Position numbers and translations under genes: made by a program. Positions 50,864 through 58,130 of a stretch of DNA of 64,000 nt are shown here, piece after piece (position 1 is the stretch's first letter; every line of letters begins with the position of its first letter). The notes below the pieces were generated by a model. The model ran no database searches. It was not told the origin of the DNA and saw nothing but the letters and a program-made list of their open reading frames with translations. The stretch spans positions 558,001 to 622,000 of the forward strand of contig NZ_JAPEMV010000001.1 in assembly GCF_026342355.1 (NCBI RefSeq), written 5' to 3'. The stretch is from Streptomyces sp. NBC_00249 (GTDB lineage: Bacteria; Actinomycetota; Actinomycetes; Streptomycetales; Streptomycetaceae).

Positions 50864-51094
50864 ATGAGCCTCACACTCGTCATGCCGCACGTCGAAGCCC
50901 CCTCGACCGCTCTCGCCCCGCGTGAGCAGGAGGCCCTGCGCCACATCGCCGCGGGCTGCACCTACGCCCAGGCGGCGCGCTCCATGGGACTCTCCAAGCA
51001 CACCGTCGACGCGTACCTGCGCCGCATCCGGGCCAAGCTGGGCATCAACACCACGGCCGAGATGACCCGACTGGCCGTCTCCATGGGCCTGTGA
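50864..51094 (+). CDS. Small LuxR-type DNA-binding protein
   Basis: A 76-residue protein consisting almost only of a LuxR/FixJ helix-turn-helix: LAPREQEALRHIAAGCTYAQAARSMGLSKHTVDAYLRRIRAKLGI. No receiver or ligand domain precedes it. The ATG at 50864 has CGGAGGAAA upstream. Single-domain LuxR proteins of this size are common in Streptomyces and act as small developmental regulators. It is followed by a 28-bp hairpin. In the 203 bases before it (50661-50863) no other feature was recognised. Confidence 0.85.
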   Translation: MSLTLVMPHVEAPSTALAPREQEALRHIAAGCTYAQAARSMGLSKHTVDAYLRRIRAKLGINTTAEMTRLAVSMGL

Positions 51095-51110
51095 CCCCCG
51101 GCCCCCTCAC

Positions 51111-51173
51111 CCGGCACGCAGAAGACCCGGTATCCGCTTCCGAGGAGCGGATACCGGGTCTTCTGCGTGCCGG
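51111..51173. terminator. Perfect 28-bp hairpin after the LuxR-type gene
   Basis: The 28-base arm at 51111-51138 (CCGGCACGCAGAAGACCC, then GGTATCCGCT) is exactly complementary to 51146-51173, with loop TCCGAGG. It lies 17 bases after the LuxR-type stop and between two convergent genes. Such a long perfect stem should work as a bidirectional terminator. Confidence 0.82.
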
Positions 51174-51180
51174 GGCGCAC

Positions 51181-51236
51181 TCTAGTGCTGTGACCGGAAA
51201 GGTTCACCGTGTCACGGCGCCCGGCACGGCACTAGA
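51181..51236. repeat. TCTAGTGC...GCACTAGA flanked element at the kinase stop
   Basis: TCTAGTGC (51181-51188) and GCACTAGA (51229-51236) are exact inverted repeats around 40 bases that include GTGACCGGAAAGGTTCACC, itself partly palindromic. The right arm overlaps the kinase stop codon. I recall similar sequences scattered through Streptomyces chromosomes, but cannot confirm this here. Confidence 0.4.
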
Positions 51237-52212
51237 AGACCGGCCGGGCCCAGGCCGGCGGCTCGGCGGGCGGCTGCGCCGCGGAGTCGTCACGGGGCGT
51301 CGCGTCGGCGGACCGGGCGGCGCCGTTGCCGTTCCCGACGGCGGCGCGCAGGGCCGCCACGAACTCCAGGCAGGAGTCGTAGCGGTCCTCGGGCAGCTTC
51401 GACAGGGCCTTCGTCAGCACGTCGGCGACGGCGGGCTCGATGCCCGGCCGCCGCTCGGTCAGGGGAGGGGGCTGGTCGTACTGGTGCGCCCACAGCAGCG
51501 CCATGTCCTCGTCGCGTACGAAGGGCGGCCCGCCGGCGAGGGACTCGTAGACCACGCAGGCGAGGCTGTAGAGATCGCACCTGCCGTCCACGGGACGGCC
51601 GGAGATCTGTTCCGGGGCCATGTAGTCGAGGGTGCCGACGAACTCGCCGGCCGTGGTGAACCCGCTGAGCGACAGCGATTTCTTCGTCAGGCCGAAGTCC
51701 GTGAGGTAGACGTGTTCGGGGTGGTCGCTGTCGGTGCCCGCGGCGACCAGGATGTTGGCGGGCTTGACGTCCCGGTGGACGAGATCGTGCTCGTGGGCCG
51801 CGTCGAGCGCGGACGCCACCTGGGCGGCGATGCGCAGCGCCGTCGCGACGGGGAGGGGTCCCTCCCGGTCCAGCAGGGCGCGCAGGTCCAGCCCGGAGAC
51901 GTAGCGCATGGCGATGTACAGGACGCCGTCGGTCTCACCGGCTTCGAAGATCGGCACGATGTGCGGGTGGTCGATCTTCGCCGCGACGCGCGATTCGTGG
52001 GTGAAGCGGGCCCGGAAGGTCTCGTCACTGGCCCGCTCAGGGGTGATCAGCTTGAGGGCGACCGTACGGTCCAGGCGCAGGTCCTTGGCGCAGTAGACGA
52101 CGGCCATGCCGCCGCGACCGATCAGGCGCTCGATCCGATAGCCCGCGATCTGCTGCCCGATCAGGCCGGAGGGCCGTCCCGCGTAGGGGCGCAGGTTCGA
52201 CGACGTTCCCAT
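51232..52212 (-). CDS. Soluble Ser/Thr protein kinase (PknB-like catalytic domain)
   Basis: A 326-residue kinase. The Gly-rich loop is IGRGGMAVVYCA, the ATP Lys is Lys54 in VALKLI, the catalytic loop is HRDVKPANI (Asp148), and the Mg loop is DFGLTKK followed by GTLDYMAPEQ. The catalytic domain ends near residue 290, and a short Ala/Pro/Asp tail follows. No membrane helix or PASTA domain is present, so it is a cytoplasmic kinase. The start ATG at 52212 precedes MGTSSNLRPYAG. Its substrates are unknown; the neighbours are exported glycine-rich proteins on the same strand. Confidence 0.9.
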   Translation of the reverse strand: MGTSSNLRPYAGRPSGLIGQQIAGYRIERLIGRGGMAVVYCAKDLRLDRTVALKLITPERASDETFRARFTHESRVAAKIDHPHIVPIFEAGETDGVLYIAMRYVSGLDLRALLDREGPLPVATALRIAAQVASALDAAHEHDLVHRDVKPANILVAAGTDSDHPEHVYLTDFGLTKKSLSLSGFTTAGEFVGTLDYMAPEQISGRPVDGRCDLYSLACVVYESLAGGPPFVRDEDMALLWAHQYDQPPPLTERRPGIEPAVADVLTKALSKLPEDRYDSCLEFVAALRAAVGNGNGAARSADATPRDDSAAQPPAEPPAWARPVF

Positions 52213-52326
52213 CAGGCGACCCCGCCTTTCCGTACCTGAAAGTCTAACCAGTGATCCACACGTATGCCCGTTCGTCACGGGTCCGCGGGACACCGGCCGG
52301 GCCTTCTCGGCTCCGGCCGGTGCCGG

Positions 52327-52935
52327 TCAGCCGTCGCCGCCGTCGCCGCCGCGGCCGCCCTGGCCGCTGCCCCCGCAGGTGCCGGCGCAGGTGCCGCCGC
52401 CTCCACCGTTGCCGCCGTTGCCTCCGTCGCCGCCGGGCGGAGCGGCCCCGCCGTTGCCTCCGTTGCCTCCGTTGGCACTGCCGTTGCAGACCCCGGCGCA
52501 GATGCCGCCCTTGCCGCCGTTCTGGCCGTTGCCGGCCGGGCCGCCGTTGGTGCCGTTGCCTCCGTTGGCACTGCCGTTGCAGAGGCCGGCGCAGATTCCG
52601 CCGTTGCCGCCGTTCGTGCCGTTGACCGTTCCGTTGCAGTTGCCCGCGCACACCTTGTCACCGACGCGGACGCTGCCGTTGCCCACCTTCACACTGCCGG
52701 TACCCGATTTGAGGCCGCCGAGCACTCCGCTGCCGAGTCGGCCCGTACCGGGTCCGCTGCCGCCGCTTCCGCCGCCGTAGCCCTGGTGCCCGCCGCCGAG
52801 CGACTGGTGGACGGCCTGGCCCGGGAGGGCGGACGGCGCCGCCATGGCGGCCGGAGTCATCGCGGCGGCACCGATCACCGTGGTCGATATGACAAAACCG
52901 AGACTGAATTTCCAGGACCGGGATCGCACGCTCAT
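52327..52935 (-). CDS. Exported Gly/Asn-rich protein with repeated CxGxC motifs
   Basis: A 202-residue exported protein. The signal peptide (MSVRSRSWKFSLGFVISTT to AAMA-AP) is clear. The mature part is about half Gly. Four units repeat the pattern (I/V/T)CAG-x-CNGS-x-NGGNG: CAGNCNGT, CAGLCNGS, CAGVCNGS and CAGTCGGS, each followed by NGGNGG-type runs. The paired Cys (CAGxC) may form disulfides or bind metal. The ATG at 52935 has GAAGGAG upstream. No sorting motif, lipobox or enzymatic motif is seen. I do not recognise a named family. It is the last of three adjacent exported Gly-rich genes. Confidence 0.72.
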   Translation of the reverse strand: MSVRSRSWKFSLGFVISTTVIGAAAMTPAAMAAPSALPGQAVHQSLGGGHQGYGGGSGGSGPGTGRLGSGVLGGLKSGTGSVKVGNGSVRVGDKVCAGNCNGTVNGTNGGNGGICAGLCNGSANGGNGTNGGPAGNGQNGGKGGICAGVCNGSANGGNGGNGGAAPPGGDGGNGGNGGGGGTCAGTCGGSGQGGRGGDGGDG

Positions 52936-52985
52936 GGGATTCTCCTTCGACTTCTGCGGGTAATTGCTGGCCGGTTTTCCGCGGG

Positions 52986-53471
52986 TCACGGGTTGAGCGG
53001 GTAGCTGCCTTCCATCAGGGCGAACCAGTTGCGCTCCAGGTAGTACTTCTTCCAGGTGTCGATCTGGTCCTGCGAGATCTTGTACTTCTTGACGAGCTTG
53101 TCCTTCGTCTTGTCCGAGTCGTCGGCCAGCAGGGCCATCACGATGTGGACCTTGTCCACCACGGTCAGTTCGGCCTTGGGCTTGTCGGGCAGGTCGTCGA
53201 ACCGGAAGCAGCCCACTCCGCCGGGCTTGCCGGGCTCACCGGGCTGACCGGGCTCACCGCCCCTGCCGCCCGCTCCGCCCTTGCCGCCCTCGCCGCCTTC
53301 GCCGCCCGCGCCGCCCGCCGTGCAGTGCCCGGACTGGTCGGCCAGGACCGAGGAGCTGACGCCGGCCGGGGTGTGGGACGGCGAAGCCTGCGCGGCGCAC
53401 GCCGTACCGGTGACGAAAGCCAGGGAGACCGCGGCCAGGATGAGCGGACGCTGCCAGGTGTTCGTGAACAT
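52986..53471 (-). CDS. Exported collagen-like protein with HTH-like C-terminal helical domain
   Basis: A 161-residue exported protein. A signal peptide (to about ACAAQAS) is followed by about 25 residues and then a Gly-x-x block of roughly 33 residues (GGAGGEGGEGGKGGAGGRGGEPGQPGEPGKPGG in outline) that includes GEPGQPGEPGKPG collagen-type triplets. A Cys flanks the block on each side. The last 65 residues form a charged helical domain, with VDKVHIVMALLADD, LVKKYKISQDQIDTWKKYYLERNWFALM. That pattern resembles the helix-turn-helix of transposase/DUF1153-like modules, surprising in an exported protein. The ATG at 53471 starts the signal peptide. Confidence 0.75.
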   Translation of the reverse strand: MFTNTWQRPLILAAVSLAFVTGTACAAQASPSHTPAGVSSSVLADQSGHCTAGGAGGEGGEGGKGGAGGRGGEPGQPGEPGKPGGVGCFRFDDLPDKPKAELTVVDKVHIVMALLADDSDKTKDKLVKKYKISQDQIDTWKKYYLERNWFALMEGSYPLNP

Positions 53472-53505
53472 GGGGTTTCTCCGTTTTCTTGATCAGGGTG
53501 TTGCT

Positions 53506-53541
53506 GGGGGGGGGGGGTGGAGGCCCCTGGGGGCCTCCACC
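53506..53541 (-). terminator. Hairpin followed by a 12-base G/C homopolymer
   Basis: GGTGGAGGCCCC (53516-53527) pairs with GGGGCCTCCACC (53530-53541). On the minus strand it lies just after the PGRS-like gene and is followed by a run of C (twelve G on the plus strand, 53506-53517). It is probably the terminator of that gene. Confidence 0.55.
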
Positions 53542-53569
53542 CGGTTGGACTGGTCAGGCTGCGTGCGGT

Positions 53570-54166
53570 TTAGAAGATGCTGGTGCCTCCGGCGCCGCCA
53601 CCGCCGCCGAGGCCACCGAAGATGCCGCCGAAGCCGCCCTTCCCGCCCTTGCCGCCGTTGCCGCCCTGGAAGACGCCGTTGCCGCCCTTGCCACCCTTGC
53701 CGCCGTTGCCGCCGACCAGGGTGCCGTCACCGCCGCCGCCGCCGTTGCCGGCGCTGCCGCCGAAGAGGCCGGTACCACCGTCTCCGCCCTTGCCGCCGTC
53801 GCCGCCGATCACGCCCTCACCGCCGCCGCCGCCCCCGCCGCCGCCACCGCCGGAGAGGATGCCGGCGCCGCCCTTGCCGCCGTTGCCGCCGTTGCCGCCG
53901 ACACCGGTGACGCTGGCACCACCGGAGCCGCCGGAGCCACCGCCGCCGCCGACGAGCCCGCCGCCGCCTTCCCCGCCGTCACCGCCGGCGCCGCCCCCGG
54001 AGGGGAAGGCGTAGGAGACCGATGCCGGCATGGGGGCCGCCGATGCCATCGAGGCCGGGAGGACCACGCCTCCCGCAACCACCGTGGCCGATGCGATCAG
54101 CGTGGCGAGGCGGAAACCGCGACGGTGGGGACGGACGACCTTGTTGGTGCGAATCTTGCGGTTCAT
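53570..54166 (-). CDS. Exported glycine-rich (PGRS-like) protein
   Basis: A 198-residue exported protein. An Arg/Lys-rich start and a hydrophobic stretch (LATLIASATVVAGGVVLPASMASA) form a signal peptide cut near AAP. The mature part is GGxGGxGG throughout, with short hydrophobic inserts about every 20 residues (GGLVGGG, GAGILSGG, GEGVIGGD, GTLVGGN, GNGVFQGG, GGIFGGL), ending GGTSIF. This recalls the PGRS domain of mycobacterial PE_PGRS proteins but lacks a PE domain. The ATG at 54166 has GTAGGAGAAAG upstream. The first of three exported Gly-rich genes; function unknown. Confidence 0.75.
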   Translation of the reverse strand: MNRKIRTNKVVRPHRRGFRLATLIASATVVAGGVVLPASMASAAPMPASVSYAFPSGGGAGGDGGEGGGGLVGGGGGSGGSGGASVTGVGGNGGNGGKGGAGILSGGGGGGGGGGGEGVIGGDGGKGGDGGTGLFGGSAGNGGGGGDGTLVGGNGGKGGKGGNGVFQGGNGGKGGKGGFGGIFGGLGGGGGAGGTSIF

Positions 54167-54344
54167 GACTTTCTCCTACCGATTGAAAGGGATATGTGTT
54201 CCGATCCGGAGTTCCGGGTCGGTGCGGTGGTTTCGCCTCGTTTTGTTTCCGGTGAGGCCCGCACCACAAGTAAGCCCCGGGGGGTGGGGGCGGGTCATGT
54301 TCCGGAGATTCGGGACTTGACACGCCCGTGAGCGCAAAGTAAAA

Positions 54345-54375
54345 GACCCCGGCCTCCGGGAAGGAGGCCAGGGTC
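54345..54375 (-). terminator. Terminator of the Tat-exported agmatine deiminase gene
   Basis: GACCCCGGCCTCC and GGAGGCCAGGGTC pair with one mismatch, and on the minus strand the hairpin is followed by TTTTACTTT. It lies 26 bases after the deiminase stop and is a good Rho-independent terminator. Confidence 0.8.
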
Positions 54376-54400
54376 GGGTGCTGTCACCGCACGGGCAGGG

Positions 54401-55549
54401 CTACGGCACCGGTTGCTGCTGGGTCACGCAGTGGATCCCGCCGCCCCCCGTACCGAGGCGGTCGATGTCGAGCTGTTCGACGACCCGGCCCGGGAAGAGG
54501 CGGGCCAGGGTGGCCCTGGCCGCGGTGTCGGCCCGGGTGTCGCCGAACTGGCCGCTGATGACGGCTCCGTTGCAGACGTAGTAGTTGGCGTAGGAGGCGA
54601 GGAAGTCCCGGTGGGTGGAGCGGATCTTGTAGTAGTCGGGGCCCTGGAGCTGCTCGACGGCCATCCGGGCGCCGCCCGCGGTCGTGGCCGCGGAGAGGAC
54701 CTGGTACTGCTTGCGCGCGTCCTTGGCGTACACGTCGGTGTCCGAGGCCAGCGGCATCTGGACCAGGGCCTTGCCGGGGGCGAGGAAGCGGGAGGTCGCG
54801 TCGACGTGGTCGTCGGTGATGTCCTGGCCGGTCACGCCGTCGAACCAGATGACCTTGGAGGCGCCGTAGGCGGTGCGCAGCGCGGCCTCGACCTGTGCCT
54901 GCGACATGCCGGGGTTGCGGTTGCGGTTGATCAGGCTGCTGCGGGTGGCCATCAGGGTGCCCGCGCCGTCCTGCTCGACGGCGCCGCCCTCGCCGACCAG
55001 GGCGGCGGAGGTGAAGGGGACGCCGACGTACGCGGCGATCCGGCCCGCGACCAGGGCGTCCTTGGCGTGGGCCTGCTTGTTGCCCCAGCCGTTGAAGTTC
55101 AGGCCGACCGCGTCGAGACCGCCGGCGCCGTCGGTGCGGAAGACCGGGCCGGTGTCGCGCATCCAGCAGTCGTCGACGGGGACGGTGGTGACGACGGTGA
55201 CGGCCTGGCCGCACATCGAGCGGGCCTTCGCGGCGCTGGCGGAGTTGGCGCAGAGGTAGACGGGCTCGTACGTGGCGATGGTGCGGGCGATGAGCGCGAT
55301 GTCCGACTGGACGCCGCCGAGCTTGCCGCCCCAGATGGCGGTGCTGTCGGGCCAGGCCATCCAGGTGCGGGTGTGGCGTACGTCCTCGATCGGCACCCGG
55401 AGGGCGCCCGCCGCGGCGGGGCGGCCCGCGGCCCGTGCCCGCCCCTCGGCCGCCGCGAGGGCGGCGCCGGCGGCGGTGAGGCCCGCCGCTGCCAGGAACC
55501 TGCGTCTGCCCATGCCCGCGGGGGCCGGGTTCACTGCGTGATCGTTCAC
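54401..55549 (-). CDS. Tat-exported agmatine deiminase family protein
   Basis: An agmatine/peptidylarginine deiminase-fold enzyme of 382 residues. A Tat signal MGRRRFLAAAGLTAAG is near the N-terminus. The catalytic fold shows WMAWPDST, VDDCWMRDTGPVF, EGGAVEQDGAGTLM, RNPGMSQAQVEAAL, DDHVDATSRF and the C-terminal GGGGIHCVTQQQP with the nucleophilic Cys. It hydrolyses agmatine (or a similar guanidino compound) to N-carbamoylputrescine and ammonia. The GTG at 55549 has AAGGAG at a spacing of seven. It is divergent from a TetR gene with a palindrome between them. Confidence 0.88.
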   Translation of the reverse strand: MNDHAVNPAPAGMGRRRFLAAAGLTAAGAALAAAEGRARAAGRPAAAGALRVPIEDVRHTRTWMAWPDSTAIWGGKLGGVQSDIALIARTIATYEPVYLCANSASAAKARSMCGQAVTVVTTVPVDDCWMRDTGPVFRTDGAGGLDAVGLNFNGWGNKQAHAKDALVAGRIAAYVGVPFTSAALVGEGGAVEQDGAGTLMATRSSLINRNRNPGMSQAQVEAALRTAYGASKVIWFDGVTGQDITDDHVDATSRFLAPGKALVQMPLASDTDVYAKDARKQYQVLSAATTAGGARMAVEQLQGPDYYKIRSTHRDFLASYANYYVCNGAVISGQFGDTRADTAARATLARLFPGRVVEQLDIDRLGTGGGGIHCVTQQQPVP

Positions 55550-55613
55550 GAGGGGTCTCCTTGGGGGTTCCAACTCACCGCAGGGAATGCGGAGTTGACC
55601 GGAAAGCTAGAAC

Positions 55614-55631
55614 TGGCCAAGCGCTCGGTCA
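55614..55631. promoter_or_regulatory. TetR-type operator between agmatine deiminase and TetR genes
   Basis: TGGCCAAGCGCTCGGTCA is an inverted repeat around the AGCGCT core, with two purine/pyrimidine mismatches (TGRCCRAGCGCTYGGYCA). It lies 65 bases upstream of the deiminase GTG and 77 bases upstream of the TetR ATG. Form and position fit a TetR operator controlling both genes. Confidence 0.65.
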
Positions 55632-55707
55632 ATAGTGTGGACGGAGGTGTTTCACAGGATCGGGGAAAGCCGCAGGTGGAGGCGGGCGGGCTCGTTAGGG
55701 TGACGCC

Positions 55708-56355
55708 ATGGCAGCTTCCGCGCAGGACTCCCCTGACCTGTCCGCTCCCCCGGTCCCCGCCCGGCGGCCCCGGGCCTCGGCGAAGGGCGAACAGACCCGG
55801 GCGCGGCTGATCGCCGCCGCGCGGACCCTCCTGTCCGGCGGGATGAGCGAACGGTTCACCACCCGCAACGTGGCGGCGCTGTGCGGGGTCTCGCACGGGA
55901 TGTGCCACTACCACTTCCAGGACCGGACCGATCTCGTCCTGGCGGTCGTCGCGGACATCCGCCCGGAGTGGATCCACCCCCTGGAGGAGGCGGTCTCCGC
56001 TCCCGGGCCGTTCGCGGAGCGGGCCGAGCGGGTCGTCGAGCTGCTCGGCCGGCCCGAGGGCGCGGAGCTCTCCCAGCTCCACTCGGCACTGCACTGGCAC
56101 GCCCTGAACGACTCCCGGGTCCGGGAGAGCCTGGAGGCGGAGTACCGGCGCTGGCGGGCCTGTTTCGTCGCGCTGTTCCAGGTGCTGGCCCAGGAGCGGG
56201 GCGGGGGCGTGGACCCGCGCCCGCTGGGCGAGGCCGTCGCCGCCGCCGTGGACGGCCTGGCCGCCGCCGAGTCACTGGGCTCCGAGGTCGACTCCGGTGC
56301 GGTGCTGCGTACGCTGATCAGCACGCTCGCCGCCGGGACCCGCCCCGGCGGCTGA
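55708..56355 (+). CDS. TetR-family regulator of the agmatine-deiminase locus
   Basis: A 215-residue TetR protein. The helix-turn-helix includes LIAAARTLLSGGMSERFTTRNVAALCGVSHGMCHYHFQDRTDLV in outline, and the rest is an all-helical ligand domain. It starts MAASAQDSPDL at 55708. It is divergent from the exported deiminase and followed convergently by the ABC transporter operon. Control of the locus in response to a polyamine or guanidino ligand is inferred from its position and the AGCGCT operator. Confidence 0.86.
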   Translation: MAASAQDSPDLSAPPVPARRPRASAKGEQTRARLIAAARTLLSGGMSERFTTRNVAALCGVSHGMCHYHFQDRTDLVLAVVADIRPEWIHPLEEAVSAPGPFAERAERVVELLGRPEGAELSQLHSALHWHALNDSRVRESLEAEYRRWRACFVALFQVLAQERGGGVDPRPLGEAVAAAVDGLAAAESLGSEVDSGAVLRTLISTLAAGTRPGG

Positions 56356-56362
56356 CCTCCGG

Positions 56363-57160
56363 CTAGAGCGCCCGCCGGGCCGCGGCGATCGCCTCCGGGT
56401 CCCAGCCGGGCCGGGGGACGGATTCCAGCAGCAGCCGGGTGTACGGGTGCCGGGGCGAGGCGAGCACCTCCCGCGTCCCGCCCTGTTCGACCACGGCCCC
56501 GTGCCGCATCACGACGATCTCGTCGGTCACGCACCGGACGACCCCGAGGTCGTGGGTGATGAAGAGGAACCCGATCCCGGTCTGCTCCCTGATGTCGGCC
56601 AGCAGGTTGAGGATCTGCGCCTGCACGGAGACGTCGAGCGCGGCCACGGCCTCGTCCAGGATGAGGACGGCCGGTTCGACGGCGAGGGCCCGGGCGATGG
56701 CGACGCGCTGGCGCTGGCCGCCGGAGAGGCGGCGCGGCAGGGCGTCGGCGGCCCGGGTGCCCAGGCCCACCTGGTCGAGCAGTTCCCGTACCCGCTTCGC
56801 GTGGTCGCGGCCCGGGAAGTGCAGGCTCAGGCTCTCGCGGAGGGTCGCCTCGACGCTGGTGCGCGGGTCGAGGGAGAGGTACGGGTCCTGGAAGACCATC
56901 TGGATCTCGCGGGCGCGGGCCAGGCGCGCGGCCCGGCCCCGGGTGCGGCCGGTCCGGGACCGGCCGCGGACCAGGACCTCCCCTTCGTCGGCGTGCTCCA
57001 GGCCGACGACGATGCGGGCGGTGGTCGTCTTGCCGGAGCCGGACTCCCCCACGATGCCCAGCGAGCCGCCCTCGGGGAGGGTGAAGGACACGTCGTCGAC
57101 CGCGCGGACGGCCCCGAAGGACCGGCGCAGGCCCCTGACCTCCAGTACGTCATCGGGCAT
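56363..57160 (-). CDS. Oligopeptide-type ABC transporter ATP-binding protein (DppF/OppF)
   Basis: A 265-residue ATPase. Walker A is VGESGSGKTT, the Q-loop is QMVFQDPYLSLDPR, the signature is LSGGQRQRVAIARAL, Walker B is AVLILDEAVAALDVS, and the H-loop is LFITHDLGV. The C-terminal RHPYTRLLLESVPRPG is typical of the Opp/Dpp ATPases. The start ATG overlaps the upstream ATPase gene by 11 bases. It is the last gene of a five-gene importer operon (binding protein, two permeases, two ATPases) and the only one of the two ATPases shorter than 300 residues. Confidence 0.92.
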   Translation of the reverse strand: MPDDVLEVRGLRRSFGAVRAVDDVSFTLPEGGSLGIVGESGSGKTTTARIVVGLEHADEGEVLVRGRSRTGRTRGRAARLARAREIQMVFQDPYLSLDPRTSVEATLRESLSLHFPGRDHAKRVRELLDQVGLGTRAADALPRRLSGGQRQRVAIARALAVEPAVLILDEAVAALDVSVQAQILNLLADIREQTGIGFLFITHDLGVVRCVTDEIVVMRHGAVVEQGGTREVLASPRHPYTRLLLESVPRPGWDPEAIAAARRAL

Positions 57161-58130
57161 CGACGGCGCTCCCTTCGAGCAGGTCGCTGTGGTGGCAGGC
57201 GGCGTGGTGGTCGGGCCGGTCCGGGGCCGGGGACGGCAGCGGGGCCCGCTCGTCGCAGACCTCCGTGGCGAGGGGGCAGCGGGCGGCGAAGGCGCAGCCG
57301 GGCAGCGGCTCCCGCAGGTCCGGCGGCTGCCCCTCGATGGCGGCGAGCCGGCCCGGGGGGCCGTCCATCCGCGGGGTGGAGGCGAGGAGGGCGGCCGTGT
57401 ACGGGTGGCGGGGGCGGGCGAAGAGGACCTCGGCGGGGCCGGTCTCCACGATCCGTCCGGCGTACATGACGTAGACGCGGTCGCTGATGGCGGCGGCGAG
57501 TTCCAGGTCGTGGGTGACGAACAGCAGGCCGGTGCCGAAGCGCTCGCGGAGCGCGGCCAGCAGGGCGATCACCTCGGCCTGGCTGGTGACGTCCAGGGCC
57601 GTGGTGGGCTCGTCGGCCAGCAGGAGCACGGGGTCCCCCATGAGGGCCGCCGCGATCACGACGCGCTGGAGCATGCCGCCGGACACCTGGCCGGGGTACT
57701 TGCGCAGCACGGACCCGTCCAGGCCCACGGCCCGCAGCAGCTCGGTCGCCCGGGTGGTGGCCCGCGGGCGGTCCATGGCCCCGGTGAGGGTGACGCTCTC
57801 GGTGAGGAAGTCGCCGATGCGGCGCAGCGGGTTGACGGCGGCGCGCGGGTCCTGGAAGACCATGGCGGCGGTGCCGGCGCGTACGTCGCGCAGCCGGCCG
57901 GGGTCCATGGCGAGCACGTCGTGGCCGCCGACCCGCACCGTGCCCTCGACGGCCGCGCCGGGCGGCAGCAGTCGCAGCGCGCTGCGGGAGGTGAGGGTCT
58001 TGCCGGAGCCGGACTCGCCGACGAGGGCGACGGTCTCGGCGGCGGCGACGGTGAGGTCGACGCCGTCGAGGACGGGCCGGGCGGTGCCGGGCAGGGTGAT
58101 CCGCAGGCCCTGGATGTCGAGGGTGTTCAT
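57150..58130 (-). CDS. Oligopeptide-type ABC transporter ATP-binding protein (DppD/OppD)
   Basis: A 326-residue ATPase. Walker A is VGESGSGKTL, the Q-loop is MVFQDPRAAVNP, the signature is VSGGMLQRVVIAAAL, Walker B is VLLLADEPTTALDV, and the H-loop is LFVTHDLEL. The C-terminal GCAFAARCPLATEVC with its Cys cluster is the Fe-S or Zn-type tail usual in DppD proteins. The ATG at 58130 overlaps the permease stop by four bases. Confidence 0.92.
   Translation of the reverse strand: MNTLDIQGLRITLPGTARPVLDGVDLTVAAAETVALVGESGSGKTLTSRSALRLLPPGAAVEGTVRVGGHDVLAMDPGRLRDVRAGTAAMVFQDPRAAVNPLRRIGDFLTESVTLTGAMDRPRATTRATELLRAVGLDGSVLRKYPGQVSGGMLQRVVIAAALMGDPVLLLADEPTTALDVTSQAEVIALLAALRERFGTGLLFVTHDLELAAAISDRVYVMYAGRIVETGPAEVLFARPRHPYTAALLASTPRMDGPPGRLAAIEGQPPDLREPLPGCAFAARCPLATEVCDERAPLPSPAPDRPDHHAACHHSDLLEGSAVDAR

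Noticed and set aside
52327..54166. The repeated GCCGCC-rich tracts as a CRISPR array or satellite
   Set aside because: The periodicity is that of Gly codons inside genes with signal peptides; there are no regular repeats and spacers.
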